Source: Actinomycetota bacterium (GTDB lineage: Bacteria > Actinomycetota > Actinomycetes > S36-B12). Taken from it: a stretch of 64,000 bases of DNA. Of this stretch, positions 9,320 through 18,406 are shown in pieces (position 1 is the stretch's first letter; each line of letters begins with the position of its first letter). Below the pieces are notes generated by a model. It searched no databases, was not told where the DNA came from, and was given only the letters and a program-made list of their open reading frames with translations. The stretch lies in the NCBI GenBank assembly GCA_016717115.1, contig JADKGE010000011.1, positions 62,001 through 126,000 on the forward strand, read 5' to 3'. The position numbers and the translations under genes are program-made.

Positions 9320-9589
9320 CTAGCGGCGGATGCCGAGCTTCTCGATGATCGCGCGGTAGCGCGCGATGTCGGTCTTGACCAGGTACTGCAGCAGCCGACG
9401 GCGCTGACCCACGAGGAGCAGCAGCCCACGACGGCTGTGATGATCGTGCTTGTGGGTCTTGAGGTGCTCCGTGAGGTCGGAGATGCGACGCGTCAGCATC
9501 GCGATCTGAACCTCAGGGCTGCCGGTGTCACCGGGCTTGCTGCCGTACTCGGCGATGATCTCCTGCTTGGTGGCGCTGTCGAGCGACAT
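9320..9589 (-). CDS. rpsO: 30S ribosomal protein S15
   Basis: An 89-aa ribosomal protein that binds 16S rRNA and nucleates assembly of the 30S platform. The sequence MSLDSATKQEIIAEYG, then GDTGSPEVQIAMLT and KHDHHSRRGLL, is the S15 signature. I place the start at the ATG at 9589, with GAAGGGA upstream, rather than at a longer in-frame start at 9661. It is followed by pnp in the same direction. Its leader contains competing hairpins (separate entry). Confidence 0.97.
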   Translation of the reverse strand: MSLDSATKQEIIAEYGSKPGDTGSPEVQIAMLTRRISDLTEHLKTHKHDHHSRRGLLLLVGQRRRLLQYLVKTDIARYRAIIEKLGIRR

Positions 9590-9623
9590 TGACGTTCCCT
9601 TCGAGCACGTTCCCGGGGGAACG
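9590..9623 (-). promoter_or_regulatory. rpsO leader with mutually exclusive hairpins over the Shine-Dalgarno
   Basis: Read as mRNA, the leader contains CGUUCCC, then GGGAACG, then UGCUCGAA, then a second GGGAACG, then UCA and the AUG. The first two pair as a hairpin at 9608-9623. The second GGGAACG (9592-9598) overlaps the AAGGGA ribosome-binding site and is identical to the first, so it can replace it in pairing with the same CGUUCCC. One fold leaves the ribosome-binding site open and the other hides it. S15 is known to repress its own mRNA through structured leaders in several phyla; this architecture is an inference from sequence. Confidence 0.5.
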
Positions 9624-9700
9624 CGAGAGATGACACGAATCGCGGGGCAGGTGCCAGGCATCTGCTTCGCGACCGTCTGTACGTGCCGAGGATACCAGCC

Positions 9701-10615
9701 TCAGCGACGCAGCAGGACCGCGGCGTCGGTGCCCACGGCGAGGGTGACGTGGGCCAGCACCCCGGCGAGGATCGATCGCGTGCGAAGCGCGACGACCCCG
9801 AGCACGAGGCCGCCGAACAGGCTCATCACCATCTCGGGCAGGGGCTTGTCGAGGTGAAGAAGGCAGTAGGGGGCCGCCATGGCCGGGACCGCCCACCACC
9901 GGATGAGGAGGAAGCCCGCCGTCACGAGGAAGCCGCGGAAGAAGAACTCCAGGGCCACGAAGGTCAGCGCGTACATCCCCCACCAGGCGACGAGGCCGCC
10001 CCACGATCCCGGGCCGTCGGGCCACTGCGTGTAGAACGGGTAGGTCTCCTGGAACCGCGGCTGCCCCGCCGAGACGTAGGCGCCGACGACGATCGCCGGG
10101 AGGAGCACCGCGAAGATCGCCGCCTCTCCCCGGAACATCCCCAGGCGCAGTCCGTAAGACCGAACCGACTGTCCGTTGGACACGGCGTAGACGATCGGGA
10201 ACGCCACGTAGATCGCGACCACCCAGCCGGCCCACCAGGCCAACTGGGCGGACTCGGACCAGTCCGCCGGGCGCTGCCGGGGCACCCAGCTCACGAGGGC
10301 CATCGCCACCCACCCCGTGGCGAGGAAGATCCCGAGGCGTCGTCGGTCGTCGGTGACGCGGCCGGCGAGCAGGGCGATCGCCACGAAGACGACGCCGTAG
10401 GCGAGGACCAGGCCGGGCAGGCTTCGGCCCCACCACTCGCGGGCGTCGAACACGACGACGAGCACGGCTTCGTACGAGAAGATCGCCACCGCCAGGCCGA
10501 CGACGACGAGCGCCACGTGCCGCGGGTCCCGACACGCGAACACCTCGCGCCACGACGATTCGGCCACGTCCGGCAGTTCGGCTACGCGGTCGATCTCCAC
10601 GGCATCCGTCGTCAT
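9701..10615 (-). CDS. CPBP-family intramembrane protease-like protein
   Basis: A 304-aa protein with about eight membrane segments. The C-terminal part carries the CPBP (CAAX protease and bacteriocin-processing) motifs: ALEFFFRGFL (E223, R227), His254 in CLLHLDKP and His289 in LAHVTLAVGTD. Motif 1 normally has two glutamates (EExxxR); here the first is Leu and only the second remains, a variant that may alter or abolish activity. It overlaps the upstream membrane protein gene by 4 nt, so the two are coupled. Related proteins process prenylated or secreted peptides; the substrate is unknown. Confidence 0.8.
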   Translation of the reverse strand: MTTDAVEIDRVAELPDVAESSWREVFACRDPRHVALVVVGLAVAIFSYEAVLVVVFDAREWWGRSLPGLVLAYGVVFVAIALLAGRVTDDRRRLGIFLATGWVAMALVSWVPRQRPADWSESAQLAWWAGWVVAIYVAFPIVYAVSNGQSVRSYGLRLGMFRGEAAIFAVLLPAIVVGAYVSAGQPRFQETYPFYTQWPDGPGSWGGLVAWWGMYALTFVALEFFFRGFLVTAGFLLIRWWAVPAMAAPYCLLHLDKPLPEMVMSLFGGLVLGVVALRTRSILAGVLAHVTLAVGTDAAVLLRR

Positions 10616-11754
10616 GGCCGTCGCCGCAGCGCCACGTAGGCGCGTCGGACCGACAGCGACCGCTCGAGATCCTCACGGATCCGGTCGTAGAACTGCTCGC
10701 GGTACACGGCGTCGATCGCCGTGTAGATCGTCACGTAGAACCCGGAGAACGCCCCGATGAACAAGGAGACCCTCAGCAGTTGGCGCGTGACACCGAAGCC
10801 CGACCCCCAGGACCAGACCACGTCGATCGGGCTCACCGAGCCCATCCAGCTGGCCTGGACCGTGGTGGACACCGTCAAGGCCCCGAACACCACGAAGAAC
10901 AGCCAGACGACGACGGCGAACAAGGTCACCTGCACCAGTTGGGCGACCGTCATCACGAGCCCGATGTTGGCTCGCTGGCGCCGGGTCAGGTCGACCGGGG
11001 CGTCGAGGCCAGGTAGCGCATCGACGACGTCGGCGAGGGGTGTCCCAGCGCAGGCCACGACCACCTGGTCACGCGTGGTCGCCGACTCGATGAGGTCGAT
11101 CTCCTGCGGAACACGGCCGATGATGAACCCCACGCCGAGCACGCCGAACAGCATGACCACCAGCCACAGCCGCGCGGCGCTCAGGGAACCCGCCACCTGC
11201 CACAGCTCCGTCGTGAGGAACAGGAAGGTGATGAACAGCAACATCATCGGCAGGGCGCGCGTGGCCAGCCGGTAGAGATCGTTGAACCCCCGGAGCGTGT
11301 AGCGCACGGCCCAGCCGCACAGGGGCACGATGGCGAACCGCGTGACCACCCAGGCGAGGAGGAGCATCACCGCCGCGAGCGCCGCGGTGTCGAGGGCGAC
11401 CGAGGCGTCGAGGGAGGCCGCGAACGTCACGGCGGTCGGCACCAGGACGAACCCGGCGAGGACGGGCCAGGACACCCGGCGAGGGATCGACCACCAGCAG
11501 CTCCCCCGTCGACGGTTCGCGGCTCCGTAGCCGATGCCGAGCGCGATCGTCACGACGAACGCCGCCACCGCGCCGCCGGCGTTCTCGAAGCTCAGGGCGG
11601 CACCGACAACGAGCACCACGAAGACGACCGCGAGGAAGGGAGTGGCCCGCGTCCATACCGCCGTCGCCGACTGGTAGTCCTCGACGAAGAACGGCAGCCC
11701 GCGCCGGTAGAACCACCTCTCGACCGCGCGCAGCCGGTCGGCCTCGTCAGGCAC
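10612..11754 (-). CDS. Uncharacterised multi-pass membrane protein
   Basis: A 380-aa protein I do not recognise. It has an N-terminal cytoplasmic segment (ERWFYRRGLPFFVEDY), about eight hydrophobic segments, a soluble central stretch at about 215-255 (EIDLIESATTRDQVVVACAG) and a basic C-terminus. The start overlaps ribF by 8 nt and the end overlaps the CPBP gene by 4 nt, so it sits inside the ribF-rpsO operon and is probably co-expressed with the CPBP protein. The FVEDY-type N-terminus may help in finding homologues. No function is assigned. Confidence 0.7.
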   Translation of the reverse strand: MPDEADRLRAVERWFYRRGLPFFVEDYQSATAVWTRATPFLAVVFVVLVVGAALSFENAGGAVAAFVVTIALGIGYGAANRRRGSCWWSIPRRVSWPVLAGFVLVPTAVTFAASLDASVALDTAALAAVMLLLAWVVTRFAIVPLCGWAVRYTLRGFNDLYRLATRALPMMLLFITFLFLTTELWQVAGSLSAARLWLVVMLFGVLGVGFIIGRVPQEIDLIESATTRDQVVVACAGTPLADVVDALPGLDAPVDLTRRQRANIGLVMTVAQLVQVTLFAVVVWLFFVVFGALTVSTTVQASWMGSVSPIDVVWSWGSGFGVTRQLLRVSLFIGAFSGFYVTIYTAIDAVYREQFYDRIREDLERSLSVRRAYVALRRRP

Positions 11755-12679
11755 CGGTTCCCAGCAGCACTCGCGCCTCGCTGACGTCGACCGCCATGCG
11801 GTCCACCAGCGCGCTGACGTCGGCGAAACGCTCCTGCCCCCGGATGCGGTGCGCGAACTCCACCCGGATCTGCCTGTCGTAGAGGTCGAGGTCGTCCCGG
11901 TCGAGAACGTACGACTCCACCCGCTGCACTCGGCCGCCGAACTGCGGGTTGGTCCCTATCGAGATCGCCGCGGGAAGGGGCTCACCGTCGATGCCGACCC
12001 ACCCCGCGTAGACGCCGTCCTCGGGGATCGTCGGGTTCCCGGCCCACGCGAGGTTGGCGGTGGGGAACCCGAGCTCGCGTCCCCGATGATCGCCATGGAC
12101 GACGACGCCCTCCAGCCGATAGGGGCGGCCCAGCGCGTCAGCACCCGCGGCCACGTCACCGGTGGTGATGAGCGAGCGGGTCAAGGTCGACGACCACCGC
12201 TCGGCGCCGTCGCCCACGAGCGGGACCGGAGTGACGGAGAAGCCCAGGCGCCGTCCCGCGTCGCGCAGCGTGTCGACCGTTCCCGCAGCGCGGTGACCGA
12301 ACCTGAAGTTCTCCCCCACGACGATCTCGCGCACGCCGATGCGATCGAGCAGGATCTCCTGCACGAAGTCGGCCGGCGCCGTGGCCGCGAGCGATGCGTC
12401 GAAGGCCAGGACATCGACGACGTCGGCTCCCGCGGCATGCAGGAGCTCGACCCGGTGCTCGATCGTGGCCAGGGTCGTCGGTGCCGACTCAGGGCGCACG
12501 ACGGACAGGGGATGCGGGTCGAACGTGACCGCGACCAGCGGGAGCCCGGCCGCGCGCGACCGCAGTCGGGCGAGGGCAAGGAGCGCCTGATGCCCACGAT
12601 GCACGCCGTCGAACACCCCGATGCAGGCCACGCACCCACGATCGGGCGGGGCCGGGGCACGATCGGCGGTGGTGGTCAT
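11747..12679 (-). CDS. ribF: Bifunctional riboflavin kinase / FAD synthetase
   Basis: About 310 aa. It converts riboflavin to FMN and then FAD. The N-terminal adenylyltransferase domain has GVFDGVHRGHQALL, the FDPHP-containing segment VTFDPHPLSVVRP, and the IVVGENFRFGHRAAG motif. The C-terminal kinase domain has RPYRLEGVVVHGDHRGRELG, FPTANLAW and DGVYAGWVGID. The ATG at 12679 (MTTTADR) is preferred, although one lies 9 nt upstream. It stands 43 bp downstream of truB, the usual position. Confidence 0.96.
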   Translation of the reverse strand: MTTTADRAPAPPDRGCVACIGVFDGVHRGHQALLALARLRSRAAGLPLVAVTFDPHPLSVVRPESAPTTLATIEHRVELLHAAGADVVDVLAFDASLAATAPADFVQEILLDRIGVREIVVGENFRFGHRAAGTVDTLRDAGRRLGFSVTPVPLVGDGAERWSSTLTRSLITTGDVAAGADALGRPYRLEGVVVHGDHRGRELGFPTANLAWAGNPTIPEDGVYAGWVGIDGEPLPAAISIGTNPQFGGRVQRVESYVLDRDDLDLYDRQIRVEFAHRIRGQERFADVSALVDRMAVDVSEARVLLGTGA

Positions 12680-12731
12680 GGCGCCCATAGCCTAGGGCCC
12701 GCCTGCGCAGTGCCTCCTTCGGCGCGATGGG

Positions 12732-13622
12732 CTACGCGAACACCGCGGAATAGCGGGTCATCCCGTCGTCATCCGTGCCGAGCGCACACAGGTCACCCGA
12801 CGGCGCGACGAGGGCCGCCACGACGCCTTCACCACGGGGACCCTGCCAGGCGATGCGCTGGCCGAAGCTGACGGCCCGGGCCTGCGCGTCGTCCAGCGCC
12901 CAGGTCGGGAAGCAGCGAGCCGCGACCGCCGACAGGGGCATCACCACGTCCTCGCCGCGCGCGGCCAGGTCGTCGAGGCTGACGGCCTCCGCCTCCTCGA
13001 AGGGGCCGACGCGCGCACGGCGCAACCGGGTCAGGTGGCCGCCCACCCCAAGGTCGGCGCCCATGTCCCGGGCAAGGGCCCGTACATAGGTTCCGGTGCT
13101 GCACTCGACATCGACATCCACGTCGAGATGGCTCGCCGAGCGCTCGATCGACACGACGTCCAGGCGGGACACGAGGACACTCCGGGGCTCGAGCTGGACG
13201 TCCTCGCCGGACCGCACCCGTTCGTAGGCACGCCGTCCGGCCACCTTCACCGCACTGACGGAACTCGGGCGCTGCTCGAGCAGGCCCACCAGTCGCGCGG
13301 CAGCGGCCAGAACCTGCTCGTCGCTGACGGCGCGCACGAGCTCCGGGGGCGAGGTGGTGACCACCTCGCCGTCGGCATCGTCGCTGACCGTCGAGACGCC
13401 GAGGCGGACCGTGGCCAGATAGCGCTTGTCGTGCAACGCGAGGTGACCGAGGAGCCGGGTGGCCTTCTCGACTCCCACCACGAGCACGCCCGTGGCCATG
13501 GGGTCGAGCGTTCCGGCATGCCCGACCTTGCGGGTGCCCACGGCCCGGCGCACGCGCGCTACGACGTCGTGCGAGGTCATCCCGCCCGGCTTGTCGACGA
13601 CGATGAGCCCGGACGCCGTCAC
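12732..13622 (-). CDS. truB: tRNA pseudouridine(55) synthase
   Basis: A 296-aa enzyme that makes pseudouridine 55 in the T-loop of elongator tRNAs. It opens with GLIVVDKPGGMTSHDVV and contains the catalytic Asp in KVGHAGTLDPMATGVL. KRYLATVRLGVST and the C-terminal PUA-like region (SFGQRIAWQGP) match the family. The start overlaps the rbfA stop by 4 nt. Confidence 0.96.
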   Translation of the reverse strand: MTASGLIVVDKPGGMTSHDVVARVRRAVGTRKVGHAGTLDPMATGVLVVGVEKATRLLGHLALHDKRYLATVRLGVSTVSDDADGEVVTTSPPELVRAVSDEQVLAAAARLVGLLEQRPSSVSAVKVAGRRAYERVRSGEDVQLEPRSVLVSRLDVVSIERSASHLDVDVDVECSTGTYVRALARDMGADLGVGGHLTRLRRARVGPFEEAEAVSLDDLAARGEDVVMPLSAVAARCFPTWALDDAQARAVSFGQRIAWQGPRGEGVVAALVAPSGDLCALGTDDDGMTRYSAVFA

Positions 13623-14071
13623 GAAGTGGCGTCCGCCTCGTCCTCGGCACCGTCGTCGGGACGTCGATACGGATCGGGCTCGCCCGCATACGTCGCGCGG
13701 GCGGCCTGCTCATGCACTGCCGCATCGGCGACCGCCGCCTGCTTGAGGAGTTCCTCCAGGTGCGCCGCCGTCTCGGGGATCGCGTCGGGGATGAACTTGA
13801 GCGTCGGGGTGAACTTCACCCCGGTCTGCTTGCCCACCTCACTGCGCAGGACCCCCTTGGCCGACTCCAGCGCGGCGGCCGTCGCGGCACGGGACTCGTC
13901 ATCGCCATAGACGGTGTAGAACACCGACGCCTCGCGAATGTCGGGGGTCACCCGAACGTCCGTGACGGTGATGAAGCCCAGCCGCGGATCCTTGATCCGC
14001 TTCTCCAGGGTCTCTGCCACGATCACCTTCACGCGGTCGGCCATCTTCCGCTGGCGTGCTTCGCTGGTCAT
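13619..14071 (-). CDS. rbfA: Ribosome-binding factor A
   Basis: A 150-aa late 30S maturation factor with a KH-like fold. Visible family features are RQRKMADRVKVIVAETLEKR at the N-terminus, DPRLGFITVTDVRVTPD and LKFIPDAIPETAAHLEELL. The C-terminal tail is acidic and likely disordered. GAGGAG precedes the ATG. It lies between infB and truB as in most bacteria, with a strong hairpin separating it from infB. Confidence 0.95.
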   Translation of the reverse strand: MTSEARQRKMADRVKVIVAETLEKRIKDPRLGFITVTDVRVTPDIREASVFYTVYGDDESRAATAAALESAKGVLRSEVGKQTGVKFTPTLKFIPDAIPETAAHLEELLKQAAVADAAVHEQAARATYAGEPDPYRRPDDGAEDEADATS

Positions 14072-14095
14072 GCCTAGCTCCTCGGTCGTACGCGA

Positions 14096-14127
14096 CGACG
14101 GGCCACCCCGATAGGGGCGGCCCGTCG
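14096..14127 (-). terminator. Strong hairpin between infB and rbfA
   Basis: A 14-bp inverted repeat with one A·C mismatch and a GATA loop (TATC on the transcribed strand) starts 5 nt after the infB stop. It is too stable to be chance. There is no U-tract, as is common in high-GC actinobacteria, so it may be a partial terminator or attenuator, or a 3'-end stabiliser that sets the infB:rbfA ratio. Confidence 0.6.
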
Positions 14128-14132
14128 ACGGA

Positions 14133-16933
14133 TCAGTTCTTGCGGGGCTTCTCGCGCATCTCGAAGGTCTCGATCACGTCGTCGACCTTCACGTCCTGGA
14201 AGTTGCCCAGGTTGATGCCGCACTCGAAGCCCTCGCGGACCTCGGTGACGTCGTCCTTGAACCGTCGGAGCCCGGCGATCGAGATGTTCTCGGCCACCAC
14301 GGCGCCGTCGCGAACCAGGCGCGCCTTGCCGTTCCGGCGGATCTCGCCGGACTGCACGAGGCAGCCCGCGATCGTGCCGAACTTGCTCGACTTGAAGACC
14401 TCGCGCACCTCGGCGGTACCGAGCTGCACCTCCTCGAACTCCGGCTTGAGCATCCCGCGCAAGGCCGCCTCGACCTCGTCGAGGGCCTGGTAGATGACGC
14501 TGTAGTAGCGCACGTCCACGCCCTCTTCGGCGGCGAGCTCGGCGACCTTGCCCTCGGGCCGAACGTTGAAGCCGATGATGACGGCCTTCGACGCGCTGGC
14601 CAGGGTGACGTCGTTCTTGTTGATAGCGCCGACCCCACGGTGGATGACCCGGAGGTTGACCTCCTCGCCCACGTCGATCTTCAGCAGCGCGTCCTCGAGG
14701 GCCTCGACGGAGCCGGACACGTCGCCCTTGATGATGAGCGTGAGCTCGGCGACCTCGCCCTTCTCCAACGACTCGAGGAAGTCCTCGAGCGAGCGCTTGA
14801 CGCGGTTCTTGGCCAGCAGGGCGTTGCGCTCCCGCGCCTGGCGGGTCTGCGCGATCTGCCGGGCGACGCGATCCTCGGAGACCACCATGAAGCTGTCACC
14901 GGCGCCGGGCACGGACGTGAGTCCGAGCACCTGCACGGGGTAGGACGGCGTGGCGACGTCGACCGGGTTGCCCTCGTCGTCGAGCATGGCGCGCACGCGG
15001 CCGAAGGCGTCACCGGCGACGATCGAGTCACCGGCACGGAGCGTGCCGCGCTGCACCAGGACGGTCGCGACCGGACCACGGCCACGGTCCAGGTGCGCCT
15101 CGATGGCGACGCCCTGGGCATCCTGGTGCGGGTTGGCCCGCAGGTCCAAGGTGGCATCCGCGGTGAGCAGGACGGCCTCGAGAAGGCTCTCGATGCCGAT
15201 GCCCTGCTTGGCCGAGACGTCGACGAACATCGTGTCGCCGCCGAACTCCTCTGCCACGAGGCCGTACTCGGTCAGCTGGGCGCGGACCTTCATCGGATCG
15301 GCGCCCTCCTTGTCGACCTTGTTCACGGCGACGACGATCGGAACGCCGGCCGCCTGCGCATGGTTCAGCGCCTCGATGGTCTGCGGCTTCACGCCGTCGT
15401 CGGCCGCGACCACGAGGATCGAGATGTCGGTCACCTGCGCACCACGTGCACGCATGGCGGTGAACGCCTCGTGACCGGGTGTGTCGATGAAGGTGATCTT
15501 CCGCTCGGTGCCGTCGCCCGTGTAGGTCTTCACCTGGTAGGCACCGATGTGCTGGGTGATGCCGCCGGCCTCGCCACCGAGGACGTTCGTCTTGCGGATG
15601 GCGTCGAGCAGGCGGGTCTTGCCATGATCGACGTGACCCATGACGGTGACGACCGGCGGACGGATCTCCATGTCGGCGTCGTCGCCCTCGTCCTCGCCGA
15701 ACTCGAGGTGGTAGGACTCGAGCAGCTCGCGATCCTCGTCCTCGGGGACACGACCTGGACGTCGTAATTCAGTTCGGTGCCGAGGAGGCGCAGCGTGTCG
15801 TCGTCGATCGACTGCGTCGCCGTGACCATCTCGCCGAGGCCGATGAGGACCTTGACCAGATCAGCCGACATCGCGTCGATCTTCTCGGCGAAGTCGGTCA
15901 GGCTCGCCCCACGGGGAAGCCGCACGACCTCGCCCTGGCCTCGCTTGATGCGCACGCCGTCCATGACGGGCGCCTGCATGTTGTCGAACTCCTGGCGCTT
16001 CGCGCGCTTGGACTTGCGACCTCGTGAGGGGCGACCGCCGGGGCGGCCGAAGGCGCCCGCAGTGGTACCGCGACCGCCGGGCCCGCCGCTACGACCCGGG
16101 AAGCCACCCGGTGCGCCGCCAGGAGCACCACCGGTGCCACCACCGGGCCGACCGGCGAAGCCACCACCACTGGTGCCACCACCGGGCCGACCGGCGAAGC
16201 CGCCACCGCCCGGACGCGCGCCAGGCGCGCCGGGACGGGCACCGGGACCGCCGGGGCCGCCGGGTCGAGCTCCGGGCGCACCCGGACGGGCACCCGGCGC
16301 GCCCGCCGGACGAACCGGGCGGGGCGGCATGGTGCCGGGATTGGGACGGGGGGCGCCGGGGACGGCGGGTGCGGTGCGACCCATGCCGGTGCTGTCGCCG
16401 AACGGGTTGTTGCCCGGTCGCGGACCCGTGGGCCGACCCATGCCGGTGCTGCCGCCGAAGGGATTGTTGCCCGGTCGCGGACCCGTCGGGCGGGCCGCCG
16501 GAGCTGGCGCATCAGCGGACGCGGCCGGCGCCACCGGCGCCGCGGGGGCGGCGGGGTTCTCGACAGCGGGGGCGGGCGGCGCGACCGGAGGTGCGACCGC
16601 AGGCGCGACGGGGGCCGCGGGTACGGGCGCGGGCGACGTGGGCGCCGGGACGGGCGCAACGACGACGGGCGCGGCCTCGGCGGCTGGAGCCGCCTGCGGC
16701 TGGTCTGCGTCGGGCGCCGCGGCGGTGGTCTTCTTGGCCGCGGTCTTCTTGACCGGGTCGGGCGCCGGGGCCGACGGCGGTGGCATGGACTCCCGCAGCT
16801 TGCGGACGACCGGCGGCTCTACCGTGGACGACGCTGATTTTACGAACTCGCCGAGATCGTGAAGCTTGGCGAGGACGTCCTTGCTCGATACTCCGAGCTC
16901 TTTGGCGAGCTCATGGACCCGAACCTTCGACAC
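14133..16933 (-). CDS. infB: Translation initiation factor IF-2, one frameshift in this sequence
   Basis: A GTPase that brings fMet-tRNA to the 30S subunit. The N-terminus MSKVRVHELAKELGVSSKDV is the IF2_N domain. It is followed by a long Pro/Ala then Gly/Pro/Arg-rich linker typical of actinobacteria and a second IF2_N-like region (SLTDFAEKIDAMSADLVKVL). The frame is lost at a G4 run at 15744-15747 (one base missing at VVSP-EDEDRELLESYHLEFG) and resumes into the G domain: VTVMGHVDHGKTRLLD, TFIDTPGHEAF and VAVNKVDKEGAD. C-terminal domains 2-4 are complete. Repaired length is about 934 aa. The break must be an error or be bypassed, since IF-2 is essential. Confidence 0.96.
16381..16494 (-). repeat. 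57-bp tandem duplication in the IF-2 linker
   Basis: Two adjacent copies of a 57-bp unit encode RPTGPRPGNNPFG-[G/D]-STGMG, 19 residues each. A second, Gly-rich repetitive stretch encoding GGGFAGRPGGGT-type units lies at about 16130-16210. Repeats of RPGNNPF are familiar in actinobacterial IF-2 linkers and are probably length-variable between strains. Confidence 0.8.
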
Positions 16934-17103
16934 AACTCTCCTGTCTTGGTCCGGGCGGGGTGCTCCGGACCGTCAGTGCGAACGCTGCATACTCATGCTC
17001 GCGCGCTCATGGGGTGTTCATCCTCGAATCACTCCCGATCCGCTCGTCGCCGACGGACTTCCGCCGGACGCTGGCGACCCGGGCGGTTGCCCGTGCCGTC
17101 GTG

Positions 17104-17385
17104 TCATCCGCTGATGTGGGCTCTCACGAGTGCCAGGTCCAAGGGACCAGCCACCCGAAGCGCCCGGGGGAACGCCCGGCGCTGCTCTGCGCGCTCCAGG
17201 CACTGCAAGGACGGGTGCACATGTGCGCCCCGACCCGGCAGCCGCCGCGACACGTCCGGAACGCAGGCTCCGGCGATGGCGACGACCCGTATCAGGTCAG
17301 ACCTGGCAGCGCGCTGACGACACCCGACGCACGTGCGCTGGGGTTCGGGCGTGCTGCCCTGCGCCGAGTGTACCCCTCCCGACAC
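17104..17385 (-). CDS. ylxR: YlxR/RnpM-family RNA-binding protein
   Basis: A 93-aa DUF448 protein between nusA and infB. It carries the family segment RTCVGCRQRAARSDLIRVV and the GRGAHVHPSLQCLERA motif. The B. subtilis homologue has been linked to RNase P modulation. It starts at GTG 17385, 5 nt after the nusA stop. A 170-bp gap to infB holds a 7-bp inverted repeat (GGTCCGG/CCGGACC, 16948-16971) of unknown role. Confidence 0.9.
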   Translation of the reverse strand: MSGGVHSAQGSTPEPQRTCVGCRQRAARSDLIRVVAIAGACVPDVSRRLPGRGAHVHPSLQCLERAEQRRAFPRALRVAGPLDLALVRAHISG

Positions 17386-17390
17386 CCTGG

Positions 17391-18401
17391 TCAGTCCGCA
17401 GCAGTCTCGTGTCGGCCGGGTGCCTGGTCGGGAACCTGCGCCATGTCGGACCGGATGTCGATCCGCCAGCCCGTCAGGCGGGCGGCCAAGCGGGCGTTCT
17501 GCCCCTCTCGGCCGATGGCCAGGGACAACTGGTAGTCCGGGACGATGACCCGGGCGGCTCGGGCCACCGGGTCGACGATCATCACGCCGGTCACCCGCGC
17601 GGGCGAGAGCGCGTGCGCGATCATCTCCGCGGGGTCCTCACTGCTGTCGACGATGTCGATCTTCTCCCCGTTCAGCTCGGACATGACCTGGCGCACGCGC
17701 TGTCCCATCGGGCCGATGCAGGCCCCCTTCGCATTCACGCCGGGCACGGTCGACTTCACCGCGATCTTGGTGCGATGGCCCGCCTCGCGTGCGATGGCCG
17801 TGATCTGAACCGTGCCGTCGGCGATCTCCGGCACCTCGAGGGCGAAGAGCGCCTTCACGAGGTTGGGATGGGTTCGCGACACCGTGACCTGGGGGCCCTT
17901 GAAGCCCTTCCGGACATTGGTGACGAGGCACTTGATCCTCGTGCCGTGCGGGTAGGACTCCCCCGGCGCCTGCTCCTCCGGCGGCAGGTTGGCCTCCACC
18001 TTGCCGAGGTCCACGCGAACCATGCGCGGGTTGCTCGACTGCTGGACGACGCCCGAGACGAGGTCGCCCTCGCGCCCGGTGAACTCGCTCAACGTGACGT
18101 CGCCCTCCGCCTCGCGCAGGCGGGCCAGCAGCACCTGCCGAGCCGTGGTCGCGGCGATGCGGCCGAAACCGTCAGGGGTGTCGTCGAACTCGCGGACGAT
18201 CGTCCCCTCCTCGTCGGTCTCCGCCGCCCACACGGTGACGTGGCCGGACTTCCGGTCCAGCGTCACGCGCGCCTTGGTCGCGGCACCCTCAGTGCGGTGA
18301 TAGGCCACGAGCAGCGCCTGCTCGATCGTCTCGACGACGAGTTCGAGCGACAGGTCCTTCTCCCGTACGAGCGCCTTGAGGGCGCTGACGTCGATGTCCA
18401 T
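17391..18401 (-). CDS. nusA: Transcription termination/antitermination factor NusA
   Basis: A 336-aa RNA polymerase-binding factor. In order: N-terminal RNAP-binding domain (ALKALVREKDLSLELVVETI), S1 domain (TGREGDLVSGVVQQSSNPRM) and two KH domains (GACIGPMGQRVRQVMSELNG, then QLSLAIGREGQNARLAARLTGW). It lacks the long acidic repeats of proteobacterial NusA, as is usual for actinobacteria. It follows rimP after 5 nt. Confidence 0.96.
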   Translation of the reverse strand: MDIDVSALKALVREKDLSLELVVETIEQALLVAYHRTEGAATKARVTLDRKSGHVTVWAAETDEEGTIVREFDDTPDGFGRIAATTARQVLLARLREAEGDVTLSEFTGREGDLVSGVVQQSSNPRMVRVDLGKVEANLPPEEQAPGESYPHGTRIKCLVTNVRKGFKGPQVTVSRTHPNLVKALFALEVPEIADGTVQITAIAREAGHRTKIAVKSTVPGVNAKGACIGPMGQRVRQVMSELNGEKIDIVDSSEDPAEMIAHALSPARVTGVMIVDPVARAARVIVPDYQLSLAIGREGQNARLAARLTGWRIDIRSDMAQVPDQAPGRHETAAD

Positions 18402-18406
18402 CTCGA

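Noticed and set aside
16381..16494. CRISPR-like or mobile repeat
   Set aside because: It is a two-copy, in-frame 57-bp coding repeat in the IF-2 linker, with no spacers.
15530..16933. IF-2 split into two genes, with the short N-terminal half as a separate protein
   Set aside because: The two halves join exactly at a G4 run with one base missing, and the joined protein has normal IF-2 domains.
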